Source: Elstera sp043721315 (GTDB lineage: Bacteria; Pseudomonadota; Alphaproteobacteria; Elsterales; Elsteraceae). From it: 64,000 nucleotides of DNA. Made by a program: the position numbers and the translations under genes. The notes beneath the pieces are model-generated. The model did not search any database. It was not told where the DNA came from and worked only from the letters and a program-made list of their open reading frames with translations. Positions within the stretch are counted from its first letter, which is position 1. Every line of letters begins with the position of its first letter. Positions 8,846-16,744 of this stretch are shown piece by piece. The stretch is taken from assembly GCA_043721315.1 (NCBI GenBank), contig JAYSQZ010000019.1:129292-193291 (forward strand), read 5' to 3'.

Positions 8846-10732
8846 TTACAACTCGATCTGCGTTCCGAGTTCAACCACGCGATTGGCGGGGATTTTGAAG
8901 AAGTCGGTGGCACTCACGGCATTCTTCGCCATGCTGATGAACAGCTTCTCCCGCCAGGGTGCCATACCGGGACGAATGGTGGAAATCAGCGTTTCGCGCG
9001 ATAGGAAGAAGCTGGTGTCCATCATACTGATGGCAAGGCCAAGCTCCTTACAGCGCTGCAACTCTGCCGGAATATTGGGGTCTTGGGCGAACCCGTAACG
9101 CACTTGAATGCGGAAGAAGTTTTGGTCGAGCGGTTGCAGCACCAGCCGGTCGCGGTCGGACACATAGGGTACGTTCTCAGTGCTCACGGTCAGCAAAATC
9201 ACTCGCTCGTGCAGCACTTTATTATGCTTCAGATTGTGCAGCAGCGCGTAAGGAACCTGCTGATTATTGGCCGTCATGAACACCGCCGTGCCCTGCACGC
9301 GCGTGGTTTTGCTGCTGGATTGGCGGGAGAAGAACGAGGCTAGGGGAATCGTGCCTTCCTGCAAGCGTTCGGCGACAATCTCGCGCCCGCGCTTCCAGGT
9401 CGCCATGAGCGCAAACAGCACTGCCCCCATAACCAGCGGGAACCAACCACCATCGACAATCTTGAGTAAATTCGCGCCGAGAAAGGCAAGATCGACAAAT
9501 AAGAACGGCACAACCACCAACAGCGCCCAACTACGCGGCCACGCCCATTTATGCCGCACGATCACGTAAGACAGCATCGCCGTCATCACCATCGTTCCCG
9601 TCACCGCGATACCATAGGCCGCCGCGAGATTGGAGGAGGATTGGAACGAGACGACCAACCCGATAACGATAACGTACAACCCCCAGTTTACCTGGGGAAT
9701 ATAGATCTGCCCAATCGCCTGCTCGGAGGTGTGCTGCACGTCCATGCGCGGGGAATACCCAAGCTGCATAGCCTGCCGAGTGATCGAAAACGCGCCCGAG
9801 ATAACGGCTTGGCTGGCGATAACCGACGCGCAGGTCGCCAGCAGCACCATCGGGTAGAGTGCCCAGGACGGGAAGGCGAGGTAGAACGGGTTTTCGAGCG
9901 CATCGGGATTATGCATCAACAGCGCGCCCTGGCCGAGATAGTTCAAGATCAGCGCGGGCATAACGAACCACACCCAGGCCGCCACAATTGGCTTGCGGCC
10001 AAAATGGCCCATATCGGCATAAAGCGCTTCCGCCCCCGTCAAGGCCAGCACCACCGCGCCAAGCGTAAAAAATCCGTAGAACTGATGCGTGATAAAGAAC
10101 TTCACTGCGTAGGAGGGGCTGATCGCGAGCAGCACGCGCGGGTTATCAATAATCTGATAAATTCCGCACAGGGCCAGCGCCAAAAACCACAGCGCGACGA
10201 TGGGGCCGAAATAGGCACCCACTTTTTCCGTTCCCCGGTCTTGGATCATGAACAGGCCGGTGAGCAAAATAAGCGTGAAAGGCACCACAAACGGCTCGAA
10301 CAGCGGCGTTGCTATCTTCAGCCCTTCCATCGCCGATAATACCGAGATTGCGGGCGTAATAACACTGTCGCCATAAAACAGGGCCGCGCCGAACAACCCG
10401 AGCGCCACTAAGGTTCCGGTGCCATAACGCGCTTTCTTCACGTGCCGCAAAGCGAGCGCCAGCAAGGCCAACACCCCGCCTTCGCCCTCGTTATCAATGC
10501 GGGTGACGAACACTACATATTTAATCGTTACAACGAAAGTGATCGACCAAATAATCAGTGACAGAATTCCAAGGATATTTTCGTCGGTCAGCGCTAAAGC
10601 GTGATGGCCGCTAAAACATTCCCGCAGTGTGTACAGGGGGCTTGTGCCAATATCGCCAAAAACAACCCCAACGGCTGACAAGGCCAGTTTTAGGAGGGTT
10701 GCCTTATTCCCGTCTGCCGCGCCATGCGCCAT
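8846..10732 (-). CDS. kup: Kup family low-affinity potassium transporter
   Basis: Inner-membrane K+/H+ symporter of 628 aa, the usual length. The N-terminus carries the family signature (SAVGVVFGDIGTSPLYTLRE), followed by about twelve hydrophobic segments up to residue 430 and a hydrophilic cytoplasmic tail. GEGGVLALLAL and FYGDSVITPAISVLSAMEG are conserved transmembrane motifs. The start at 10732 places the first membrane helix after a 13-residue hydrophilic tail, as in relatives. It lies upstream of trpB on the same strand. Confidence 0.95.
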   Translation of the reverse strand: MAHGAADGNKATLLKLALSAVGVVFGDIGTSPLYTLRECFSGHHALALTDENILGILSLIIWSITFVVTIKYVVFVTRIDNEGEGGVLALLALALRHVKKARYGTGTLVALGLFGAALFYGDSVITPAISVLSAMEGLKIATPLFEPFVVPFTLILLTGLFMIQDRGTEKVGAYFGPIVALWFLALALCGIYQIIDNPRVLLAISPSYAVKFFITHQFYGFFTLGAVVLALTGAEALYADMGHFGRKPIVAAWVWFVMPALILNYLGQGALLMHNPDALENPFYLAFPSWALYPMVLLATCASVIASQAVISGAFSITRQAMQLGYSPRMDVQHTSEQAIGQIYIPQVNWGLYVIVIGLVVSFQSSSNLAAAYGIAVTGTMVMTAMLSYVIVRHKWAWPRSWALLVVVPFLFVDLAFLGANLLKIVDGGWFPLVMGAVLFALMATWKRGREIVAERLQEGTIPLASFFSRQSSSKTTRVQGTAVFMTANNQQVPYALLHNLKHNKVLHERVILLTVSTENVPYVSDRDRLVLQPLDQNFFRIQVRYGFAQDPNIPAELQRCKELGLAISMMDTSFFLSRETLISTIRPGMAPWREKLFISMAKNAVSATDFFKIPANRVVELGTQIEL

Positions 10733-10856
10733 GCTGGATTAGCCCCTTACCATCGCTTCGTCTTCGGACGCCATCGCCCGAGGGTGTCAAAGCTCGCGCG
10801 CACAGGCGTGGAGCGGCAGGCAATGTGCGCTTAGGCGCGACCGATTGCAAGAGCCA

Positions 10857-10898
10857 GAGAAAACCGTAAGCCGCCTCCGAGACTTACGTAGTTTTCTC
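10857..10898. repeat. Long inverted repeat containing the stop codon of the GH130 fragment
   Basis: GAGAAAAC (10857-10864) plus CGTAAG (10865-10870) pairs with CTTACG (10883-10888) and GTTTTCTC (10891-10898), with one 2-nt bulge and a 12-nt loop. The TAA of the GH130 fragment lies inside the right arm. It could be a terminator for leftward transcription, but no long T-run follows, so this is uncertain. Confidence 0.5.
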
Positions 10899-11072
10899 CA
10901 GAGACTGAAGCCGCGCCTCGATTTTCAACGTCGAAAAATTGGAAAATGTGTCGGAAACCGCGTAGGGCAGAATGATGCGCTGCTTGTGGCGCATTGCGCC
11001 GCAGGTATAGACCACGTTCGGCACATACCCTGCCCGGCGAGGGTTAAAAAAAGCGAGAGCATTGTGCGTCAT
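10884..11072 (-). pseudogene. C-terminal fragment of a GH130-type glycoside phosphorylase/hydrolase
   Basis: About 50 residues from NPRRAGYVPNVVYTCGA to the C-terminus match the end of GH130-family proteins (the GYVPNVVYTCG and LPYAVSDTFSNF blocks). Full-length members are over 300 aa, so the front is missing. The open frame begins inside an AGAGC palindrome, directly followed by the homologous part. A glycosyltransferase fragment lies on the other side of the palindrome. GT4 and GH130 genes are often neighbours, so this looks like a deleted gene pair fused at the repeat. Recognition rests on remembered family motifs. Confidence 0.65.
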
Positions 11073-11091
11073 AGTTGATGCGCGATGCTCT
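11056..11091. repeat. AGAGC-family palindrome at the deletion junction
   Basis: 36-nt hairpin with 16-bp arms (AGAGCATTGTGCGTCA and TGATGCGCGATGCTCT) and a 4-nt loop. It is the same element as 29646-29681, where the stem is perfect. Here three positions have become G-U wobbles, so RNA pairing is kept. It joins the GT4 fragment to the GH130 fragment. Confidence 0.75.
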
Positions 11092-11218
11092 CGGCCAAGA
11101 ATGCCTCACCCCCGAAAATACCGAACTCATGCTGAAGCGAGACAAGATTAATGCACGCAGCATTGAGCCTATCCGCCACGTCCCGATAATCGCACAAGCA
11201 GGTTTCGCGAATCTGCAT
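11069..11218 (-). pseudogene. Fragment of a GT4 family glycosyltransferase
   Basis: The frame reads from an ATG at 11216-11218 and carries DYRDVADRLNAACINLVSLQ followed by HEFGIFGGEA, the block found near the N-terminus of a GT4 glycosyltransferase group (typically ...VVSLQHEFGIFGG..AG). Homology ends at the AGAGC palindrome, where the frame stops (11069-11071). Only about 40 of some 350-400 residues remain. Together with the GH130 tail it marks a deleted two-gene unit. No intact copy is in the window. Confidence 0.6.
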
Positions 11219-11290
11219 CGGTCATCGCCACAGCCATAATCTTCTCCAGATTCGCGCCGCGCTGGTGTCCGCGCCGCCTGTGACATCCCG

Positions 11291-11614
11291 TTATTGGGGC
11301 CGAAAGGGCAAATCGCCGGTAACATCGACATGGGCGACTGTGCTGGCTGGCGGTAAGGTTTTTTCGGAAAAGCGAATATCGAGTAAGCGACCATCGTCGG
11401 TGAGCAACTGGATATCTTTTCGGCCAAACACATCGCCGAGCGCACCTGCCGATAGGCGAATTTCCCCACTGCTGGTCACACCGTTAGGGGGCTGGAAAAA
11501 GCAATCGAAACTATACGCAGCGCGGCTCACGGGCTTGCCGTTACACTTAACCGTTCCGTTGCCGGAGAGCGCGCCCATATATTTCATCACCGCCCCCCAT
11601 TTCCGATCTTTCAC
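11291..11614 (-). CDS. Hypothetical protein, translationally coupled to the small basic protein
   Basis: 107-aa predicted cytoplasmic protein that I do not recognise. It has no signal peptide or membrane segment. A beta-rich pattern (GALSGNGTVKCNGKPVSRAA, later GRKDIQLLTDDGRLLDIRFS) suggests a small barrel or sandwich. The first possible start is a GTG at 11612-11614 overlapping the TGA of the upstream 44-aa gene (GTGA), which favours coupling. An ATG at 11585-11587 is the alternative and gives 98 aa. It lies just upstream of the decayed glycosyltransferase remnant on the same strand. Confidence 0.6.
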   Translation of the reverse strand: MKDRKWGAVMKYMGALSGNGTVKCNGKPVSRAAYSFDCFFQPPNGVTSSGEIRLSAGALGDVFGRKDIQLLTDDGRLLDIRFSEKTLPPASTVAHVDVTGDLPFRPQ

Positions 11615-11745
11615 TTTTTCTTGCTAGGCGTTAACGGCTCCAAAGACCCTTTGCTCATGAAAGAGGCCGCCGGGGCTGCCGGTGCGGTTTTAACGGCTTT
11701 CGGCTTTTTAGCTTCGCGGCTATTCCGTTTTTGAGCTTTCGCCAT
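11611..11745 (-). CDS. Small lysine-rich protein (44 aa)
   Basis: A 44-residue basic protein starting MAKAQKRNSREAKKPKAVK and ending TPSKKK. Short proteins with the opening MAKxQ.RxxREx+KPK are widespread in alphaproteobacteria and usually annotated as hypothetical. The middle is rich in Ala and Pro and probably disordered. A purine-rich GGAG lies about 8 nt before the ATG. The stop overlaps the GTG of the next gene (GTGA). The charge would suit nucleic-acid binding, but no function is known to me. Confidence 0.72.
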   Translation of the reverse strand: MAKAQKRNSREAKKPKAVKTAPAAPAASFMSKGSLEPLTPSKKK

Positions 11746-11792
11746 AAGGGTCTCCAATCACATCAGATAAAGGGCAAAAAACGCGCCGAGGT

Positions 11793-11993
11793 TCAACGCG
11801 GGCGGCGCTTGGCACGGTAGGTTGCGGTCGCCCCCTTCGGCCAGAACGGCACGCCTGAATGACCACCGGATTGTACGGTTTCCGCGACGGGTAGCAGGCC
11901 CGTCCGATGCTCTAATCCTTCTGCCCGTTCAGGCTCGGGGTTGGCCTGTCCTTCGATGGCAGGATCTTGACGCGTGGGGCGAAACACATTCAT
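11793..11993 (-). CDS. Small hypothetical protein
   Basis: 66 residues if started at the ATG at 11991-11993, which has GGAG ten bases upstream. A reading from 12014 adds seven residues. The sequence is hydrophilic with a basic tail (TYRAKRRPR) and no recognisable domain. It lies 47 nt upstream of the 44-aa gene on the same strand. Support is only the plausible ribosome site and context. Confidence 0.38.
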   Translation of the reverse strand: MNVFRPTRQDPAIEGQANPEPERAEGLEHRTGLLPVAETVQSGGHSGVPFWPKGATATYRAKRRPR

Positions 11994-12178
11994 GGGCTGA
12001 AAACTCCGTCTCATATCAGCTCCACGCCCCCTAAAGGAACGCGCTTAGAGCCAATGCAGAATGCTGATGCGACTCAGGCTAATCTCCCGTCACCGCAACC
12101 GACAGGCTCGGAAACTACTCACGCCGTGCCGGGCGATGGGCGAAAGATAATGTTTCTGCTGCAAACCTGATAATGTGG

Positions 12179-12203
12179 GGAACCCCTTGCCCTACCGGAC
12201 GTT
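12179..12203 (+). promoter_or_regulatory. Candidate EcfG-type promoter of the LuxR-type regulator
   Basis: GGAAC (12179-12183), 16 nt, then CGTT (12200-12203) matches the EcfG consensus. Transcription would start around 12210, about 30 nt before the ATG at 12241. It is the second such site in this window. Confidence 0.5.
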
Positions 12204-12240
12204 TCCCTCCTGGAAGTTCCTCACGCGGAGTTCAGCGTTT

Positions 12241-12666
12241 ATGCTCTCGTATCATTCCATCGGTTATGCCGATCCCAAGGCCCGCATTGCAGATCTCGAA
12301 ATTTTGCTGGTGCAAGTCACTGCCGACTTAAAGAGCGCACGCCTCTCCCTCTCTGCCGAGCTTGCGGCGGCGCGCACGGAAGAAGCAGCGCCCTCTGAGG
12401 AGGCCGAGGTGGAGATGCTCCCGCCCCTGCTGGTTAAAACTCTGGCGACGCGGCGAATTTCCCTGCTCACCTCCCGGCAGCGGCAAGTGATGGAGCTGGT
12501 CTTGGCAGGCCACCCTAGCAAAAATATCGCCGTCGATATCGGCATCAGTCAACGAACCGTCGAAAATCACCGCGCTGCGATTATGCGTAAAACCGGGGCA
12601 ACCTCGCTGCCGGCTTTAGTGCGGCTCGCGCTTGTCGCACGTTGGGGCGAAACGGAAATGCAGTGA
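12241..12666 (+). CDS. LuxR/FixJ-type helix-turn-helix regulator
   Basis: 141-aa protein whose C-terminal 65 residues form a LuxR-type DNA-binding domain (LTSRQRQVMELVLAGHPSKN, then ISQRTVENHRAAIMRKTGA). The N-terminal part is a predicted coiled coil (ARIADLEILLVQVTADLKSA and following), not a receiver domain. The start at 12241 has GGAG ten bases upstream. An upstream in-frame start at 12175 lies before the likely transcription start. Because the promoter looks EcfG-dependent, it may be a second-tier stress regulator. Its targets are unknown. Confidence 0.82.
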   Translation: MLSYHSIGYADPKARIADLEILLVQVTADLKSARLSLSAELAAARTEEAAPSEEAEVEMLPPLLVKTLATRRISLLTSRQRQVMELVLAGHPSKNIAVDIGISQRTVENHRAAIMRKTGATSLPALVRLALVARWGETEMQ

Positions 12667-12780
12667 TAGTCAATAAATATGTTGATTTTGCATTTCTGTC
12701 GATTAGCCGGTTCCTGAAGCTACGGAAAACGCTCTAATCCTCTGCCCCCGCACTTTTAGAGAATCACTCGCAACGGCGCT

Positions 12781-13197
12781 TTATGATATCTCGACGCGCA
12801 GCCGTTTGCCCAACGCTTGAGCTGCCGCTTCGATTTGGTCGAATTTCGAGGCGTGACGAAGGTCGAAAAGCCGATCGACTTGCGGCTTATGCCAACCTAA
12901 CCGACGCGCCAGTTCAGCCTTCCTAACTCCCTGTTCGAGCATTGCTCTATATAAACCTAGCTTTGCACATTCGAGCGACGAAGGACGAACGGTCTTTTGC
13001 CCGGTCTTCAAGGAGCTAGGAATAGGTAGGGGCTTCCGGGCTTCGACGTAGAATGACAGCGCTGTTTCCAGCGCATCGACCGCCTGCTTTAGCGCTTCGG
13101 TTTCGTCCGCCCCAAAGGTGATCGCCTCCGGCACATCCTCAAACGTGACGAGGATGCTGCCGTCATCGGGCGTCAGGGTTACTGGATAATCAAACAT
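12781..13197 (-). CDS. hicB: HicB family antitoxin
   Basis: 138-aa antitoxin. The N-terminus has the partly degraded RNase-H-like HicB fold (FDYPVTLTPDDGSILVTFED, then a helix with DETEALKQAVDALETAL). The C-terminus carries a helix-turn-helix (KAELARRLGWHKPQVDRLFD) for autorepression. The ATG at 13195-13197 has GAGG eight bases upstream. A GTG six bases earlier is less likely. It follows hicA by 10 nt on the same strand, the standard hicAB order. Confidence 0.92.
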   Translation of the reverse strand: MFDYPVTLTPDDGSILVTFEDVPEAITFGADETEALKQAVDALETALSFYVEARKPLPIPSSLKTGQKTVRPSSLECAKLGLYRAMLEQGVRKAELARRLGWHKPQVDRLFDLRHASKFDQIEAAAQALGKRLRVEIS

Positions 13198-13207
13198 TGT
13201 CACATCC

Positions 13208-13387
13208 TCACTTCAAACCGAGTTGGCGCTTAATTGCCGCTTCCAGTCCTTTGCCGAGTTCCTGGGCACCATGCATCGGCAGAACCGAAGATTTGCCCTT
13301 CAGGAACACCTTCAGATGCGAGCCTTTTCCCTCTTCGAAGGTCGCGCCTTGCTGTTCCAGCCATTTCTTCATCTGCTTCGAATTCAC
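13208..13387 (-). CDS. hicA: HicA family mRNA interferase toxin
   Basis: 59-aa protein with the double-stranded-RNA-binding-like HicA fold: MNSKQMKKWLEQQGATFEEG, then GKGSHLKVFLKG with the catalytic His of the GSH motif, and a C-terminal helix ending in GLEAAIKRQLGLK. Translation starts at a GTG (13385-13387), and TATGAT about 20 nt upstream could be the -10 box. HicA toxins cut mRNA and tmRNA until bound by HicB. All usual parts are present, so the module looks functional. Confidence 0.88.
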   Translation of the reverse strand: MNSKQMKKWLEQQGATFEEGKGSHLKVFLKGKSSVLPMHGAQELGKGLEAAIKRQLGLK

Positions 13388-13935
13388 GATGAGAATAGCT
13401 TATCATAGATGGGATGTTTACCGCTAAAAAGAAACACATCTGTTTCCAAAAGAAGACGCGCGGCGCGGCTTTTCTGAAAAACCAAGGAGGGTATTTTGGT
13501 GGGGCATCACAATTCGATTCACGAATTCATGAAGAGTTTCAATACGATCTCCAATCGGGTTTTCCCGAAACCTCACCACGTTTCCCCCATTCACGGACCA
13601 GAGACGAAAACAGTCATCCTCATTCCCAGTTTTAACCGCCAGAGCCTCCACAGGAGGCTCTGGGACAGCCCGTTTTCTCTTTTCCAGCTTCAGGCAGAGA
13701 GGTCCGTCGATCCAAGGACACGGGTCCATTCGCTTTTACCGACCAGTAATCGCAAGTTTTTCGGCACGATTCGCCGGAAAACTAGGCGACCGTGAAATTC
13801 CCTCAGATGTGTGCCCCAACTCATGTCGAACCCCAATGTTGGAGTCAACCTCGGCTTTGATCTTGGAGTCGTCTGTAAAAACTGCCCGTCCCAGCGCCTA
13901 ATTTCTCTGTGAAATCAGATGGTTAGGTTGGTTTT
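13388..13935. other. Stretch without a convincing gene
   Basis: I find no protein I can support in either strand between hicA and the tRNA. Open frames exist (for example minus-strand 13424-13729) but have no recognisable domain or clear ribosome site. The stretch has a perfect hairpin (13639-13663), and its lower GC than the flanks suggests old mobile or phage-derived DNA. Confidence 0.4.
13639..13663. repeat. Perfect 11-bp hairpin
   Basis: CCAGAGCCTCC, loop ACA, GGAGGCTCTGG. The arm contains AGAGC like the dispersed palindromes, but the rest differs. No T-run follows on either strand within a few bases, so a simple terminator is doubtful. Confidence 0.6.
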
Positions 13936-14012
13936 TGGCGTCCCCGGCGGGATTCGAACCCACGGCCTACAGCTTAGGAGGCTGCCGCTCTATCCTGCTG
14001 AGCTACGGAGAC
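13936..14012 (-). tRNA. tRNA-Arg (anticodon CCT)
   Basis: The minus strand folds as a tRNA: acceptor GTCTCCG with CGGGGAC, D-arm around AGCTCAGCAGGATAGAGC, anticodon loop CTCCTAA (anticodon CCT, reading AGG), and T-arm GGGTTCGAATCCC. The 3' CCA is encoded at 13936-13938. The stem contains one T-G wobble at position 4. No integrase is adjacent, although tRNA 3' ends are common attachment sites. Confidence 0.95.
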
Positions 14013-14056
14013 TACACATGAAGTTTATACGGGATGACGGTTCCCAGAGCAACGAG

Positions 14057-15031
14057 TCAGGAAAGCACGAGAGACGCTAGATCCAGCTTATAGCGTTCGG
14101 TGGCGCGGACTAAGGCGGCGCGAATACCGGGTTCCAGCGCGGCGTGACCGGCGTCGGGCACGATCACCAAGTCGGCTTCGGGCCACGCCTTCTTCAAGTC
14201 ATAGGCTGACACAACGGGGCAGACGACATCGTAGCGCCCTTGCACAATCGTACACGGCAGGCGGCGGACGCGACCGATTTGGGCGAGCAACTGGCCTTCC
14301 CGCAAAAACACGTCATGCACAAAGTAATGGGCTTCCAGGCGGCTAATCGGAAGGAGCGCTACGCTCGGCTCTTGCGGAAGATCAGCCGTGGGCAGCAATG
14401 TGGAAATACGGGTCTCAAACTGGCTCCAGGCGTGAGCGGCGGGCAAATGAACCGCAGGGTTGGGGTCGGTCAGGCGGCGATAGTAGGCGGCTAATAAACC
14501 TTCGGGCGTGTGCGCGCCTTGCTCGGCTGCGGGCAGCGCCGCGATAAAATCCTCCCACACATCGGGAAAAATCTCGCGAACGCCGGTTAAAAACCACGCC
14601 ACTTCCGATTTGCGCCCCAAAAAAATGCCGCGCAGCACGAAACCTAAGCAGTGATCCGGGTGCGCTTGCCCATAAGCCAGCGCCAGCGTCGATCCCCACG
14701 AACCGCCGAACACGAGCCAACGATCAACCCCCAGTTCAGCGCGCAAGGCTTCAATGTCGCCAATCAGATCTTGCGTGGAATTCTCGCGAATTTCCGCCAG
14801 GGGGCGGGATCGACCACAGCCGCGCTGATCGAACAGGATAATGCGATATGCGCCAGGATCGAAAAACCGCCGATGCGTTGGCGAGGCCCCGGCCCCCGGC
14901 CCGCCGTGCAAAAACAACGCGGGGATGCCGTTGGGGTTGCCGCATTCCTCCCAGTAGATCTTATGCAGGTTGCCGCGCGCTAACAGGCCGTGACGGCTAA
15001 GATCAATAGGGGGGAAGAGGTCGGAACGCAT
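14057..15031 (-). CDS. pip: Proline iminopeptidase (prolyl aminopeptidase)
   Basis: Alpha/beta-hydrolase that removes N-terminal proline from peptides. The 324-aa protein (start MRSDLFPPIDLSRHGLL at 15031, with GGAG upstream) has the oxyanion HGGPGAG motif, DQRGCGRS, the nucleophile elbow GGSWGS (Ser), and near the end RYDVVCP (Asp) and DAGHAALEP (His). An upstream in-frame start at 15097 adds 22 residues not expected for the family. It probably acts in the cytoplasm in peptide turnover. Confidence 0.94.
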   Translation of the reverse strand: MRSDLFPPIDLSRHGLLARGNLHKIYWEECGNPNGIPALFLHGGPGAGASPTHRRFFDPGAYRIILFDQRGCGRSRPLAEIRENSTQDLIGDIEALRAELGVDRWLVFGGSWGSTLALAYGQAHPDHCLGFVLRGIFLGRKSEVAWFLTGVREIFPDVWEDFIAALPAAEQGAHTPEGLLAAYYRRLTDPNPAVHLPAAHAWSQFETRISTLLPTADLPQEPSVALLPISRLEAHYFVHDVFLREGQLLAQIGRVRRLPCTIVQGRYDVVCPVVSAYDLKKAWPEADLVIVPDAGHAALEPGIRAALVRATERYKLDLASLVLS

Positions 15032-15172
15032 CTTGGGGTCTCCACGACGAAAGAGGGAAACACCTGCTCCCCTCTCCACAGAACAGGGTTCACTCATCGG
15101 GTTTCAAGCAAAAAACGCCCATTGCACGCAGCCATGCTATCCTTGCCGCACGATGAGGCTGGGGTAAGACAT

Positions 15173-15946
15173 ATGATTAGGCTGATGGCGCTTCTCGCGG
15201 TGTGCCTGCTGCTGCCGTTCGTTTCGGCGGTTGCGAGTTCGCAGACAGTCGCTAAACTCGACGGGCAAACGCTGGTTTTGGCCGATGGGCAACGCCTTTG
15301 GCTTTTGGGGGCCTGGGGGCCGCAGCCGGGGGCCAACCCAACCCAAGGCGAACCAGGGGCGACAGACGCCGAAAGCGCGCTGGCGGCGGATGCTGTGGGG
15401 CGGCGTGCCGCGTCGGCTACGCTGCTCGGGCCGGATCGCAGCGGGCGCTTTGGGGCGATTGTTACTCTTGAGGGCGATAGCGCGTCCTTGAACGAACGGC
15501 TGGTGCGCGGTGGTTGGGCGCGCGCCTATCTGCTGCCGGGGTTGCCGAAAACCGACGATCCGGGGCCAACCTTGTTGCCGCTGCTGTTGAGGGCAGAAGC
15601 CGCTGCGCGCGCTGACGGGCGCGGCCTGTGGCAGTTCCCCGCCTACCGGGTTCGCCAAGCGGGGGCGGAGGATTTATGGTCGCTGCGCGATCAGTTTCAC
15701 ATCGTTGAAGGCCGCGTGCAACGGCTGACGAAGCGGGCCGGATCAGGTGCAGATCTAACTTTGGGCGACGGGCGTTCGGCCCTAAAACTCGTCGTCTCCA
15801 GCGCGGTAGGGCGCGTTCTGAAGGCGCGTGGTCTCGATCCCCATGGTCTTATGGATGCGAAGCTGCGCGTGCGCGGCTGGGTTGGCGTAGGGGGCGGCTT
15901 GGCGATCACGTTGGAGCGCCCTGAGTATTTAGAAAAACTGCCTTAG
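15173..15946 (+). CDS. Secreted staphylococcal-nuclease-like protein
   Basis: 257-aa protein with a clear signal peptide (MIRLMALLAVCLLLPFVSAV, cleaved after about residue 22) and a thermonuclease-like (SNase) domain: DGQTLVLADGQRLWLLGAW, a middle with RSGRFGAIVTLEGDSASLNE, and LVRGGWARAYLL followed by ADGRGLW. The catalytic Arg/Glu pattern of true nucleases is not well kept, so activity is uncertain. The remainder (about 175-257) resembles an OB-type strand set. The ATG at 15173 puts the signal sequence at the N-terminus. Confidence 0.75.
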   Translation: MIRLMALLAVCLLLPFVSAVASSQTVAKLDGQTLVLADGQRLWLLGAWGPQPGANPTQGEPGATDAESALAADAVGRRAASATLLGPDRSGRFGAIVTLEGDSASLNERLVRGGWARAYLLPGLPKTDDPGPTLLPLLLRAEAAARADGRGLWQFPAYRVRQAGAEDLWSLRDQFHIVEGRVQRLTKRAGSGADLTLGDGRSALKLVVSSAVGRVLKARGLDPHGLMDAKLRVRGWVGVGGGLAITLERPEYLEKLP

Positions 15947-15978
15947 AGCCGCGTGCCTTAACTCTGGCGCGGCTCTAA
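15943..15978. terminator. AGAGC-family inverted repeat between convergent genes
   Basis: TTAGAGCCGCG (15943-15953) pairs perfectly with CGCGGCTCTAA (15968-15978) over a 14-nt loop. The repeat overlaps the stop codons of both the SNase-like gene and msrA, so it probably serves as the shared terminator. The arm start matches the dispersed palindrome family. Confidence 0.65.
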
Positions 15979-16583
15979 ACGCCCCCTTTCAGCCAATGGG
16001 AGAAGTACTGTTTGAGCTTCTTCACCTTCGGGGCCGACACGCCTGCGATATAGGGATTGCTAGGGTTGCGCGCGGCATAGCCGTGATGCTCAGGTTCGGC
16101 CACATAGAAGGCGGTCAGCGGCTCCAGTGTGGTCATGATCGGGCCGGAATAGAGTTTCGCCTCGTCTAACTGCCGGATGTACGCGCGCGCCACCGCCTGC
16201 TCTTCCGGGCGAGTGTGGAAGATAACGGAGCGATATTGCCGCCCCACATCGGCCCCTTGCCGATCTTTTTGTGTGGGATCGTGGGCGACGCCGAAAAACA
16301 ATTTCAGCAACTGCCCATACGTCACCTGCGCCGGATCATAGGTAATCTCGATCACTTCGGCGTGATTAGTCCGGCCCGTGCAGACCGTGCGATAATCTGC
16401 CGTGCTCGCACTATCTCCGGCATAACCCGGACGAATTTCGAGAACGCCCGCGACGGCAGCATAAACCGCCTCGGTACACCAAAAACAACCGCCGCCGAAA
16501 ATGGCCGTGCGCGCGGCACCGGCCTCGGCAGGCAAATCTTGCGCGGGGTCCGGCAAGGACCAGGGATCAATCATGAGGGGCAT
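15975..16583 (-). CDS. msrA: Peptide-methionine (S)-S-oxide reductase
   Basis: Reduces the S-epimer of methionine sulfoxide in proteins. The 202-aa sequence has the catalytic GGGCFWCTE motif (Cys near residue 33), the family blocks PGYAG and YDPAQVTYGQLLKLFF, and YFSHWLKGGV at the end. The ATG at 16583 has GGAG ten bases upstream. With msrP at the left edge, the region has two unrelated methionine-sulfoxide repair enzymes, for cytoplasm and periplasm. Confidence 0.96.
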   Translation of the reverse strand: MPLMIDPWSLPDPAQDLPAEAGAARTAIFGGGCFWCTEAVYAAVAGVLEIRPGYAGDSASTADYRTVCTGRTNHAEVIEITYDPAQVTYGQLLKLFFGVAHDPTQKDRQGADVGRQYRSVIFHTRPEEQAVARAYIRQLDEAKLYSGPIMTTLEPLTAFYVAEPEHHGYAARNPSNPYIAGVSAPKVKKLKQYFSHWLKGGV

Positions 16584-16744
16584 TGGACGCTCCGGCAGAA
16601 CTGGGATCAGTTTGATATGGGGTCGAAGCCCTCGCGGGTAAAGGCGGGGTTAGCTTGGCGGAAACGACGCAGGTGAATTTCTCTGCCCTGTTTCCGGGCG
16701 ATTTAGTGTAGGCTCTAATCCTTATTTCGCTGGTTCGAGACGCC

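Noticed and set aside
13424..13729. Open frame of 101 codons on the minus strand
   Set aside because: No domain recognised, no convincing ribosome site, and overlapping open frames on the other strand; kept only as part of the gene-free stretch.
13936..14012. tRNA-Arg as an attachment site of an integrated element
   Set aside because: No integrase gene and no second copy of the tRNA end seen within the window.
11910..16722. CTCTAATCC occurring near 11910, 12735 and 16712
   Set aside because: Nine bases shared in three intergenic places without further similarity or pairing; too weak to call a repeat family.
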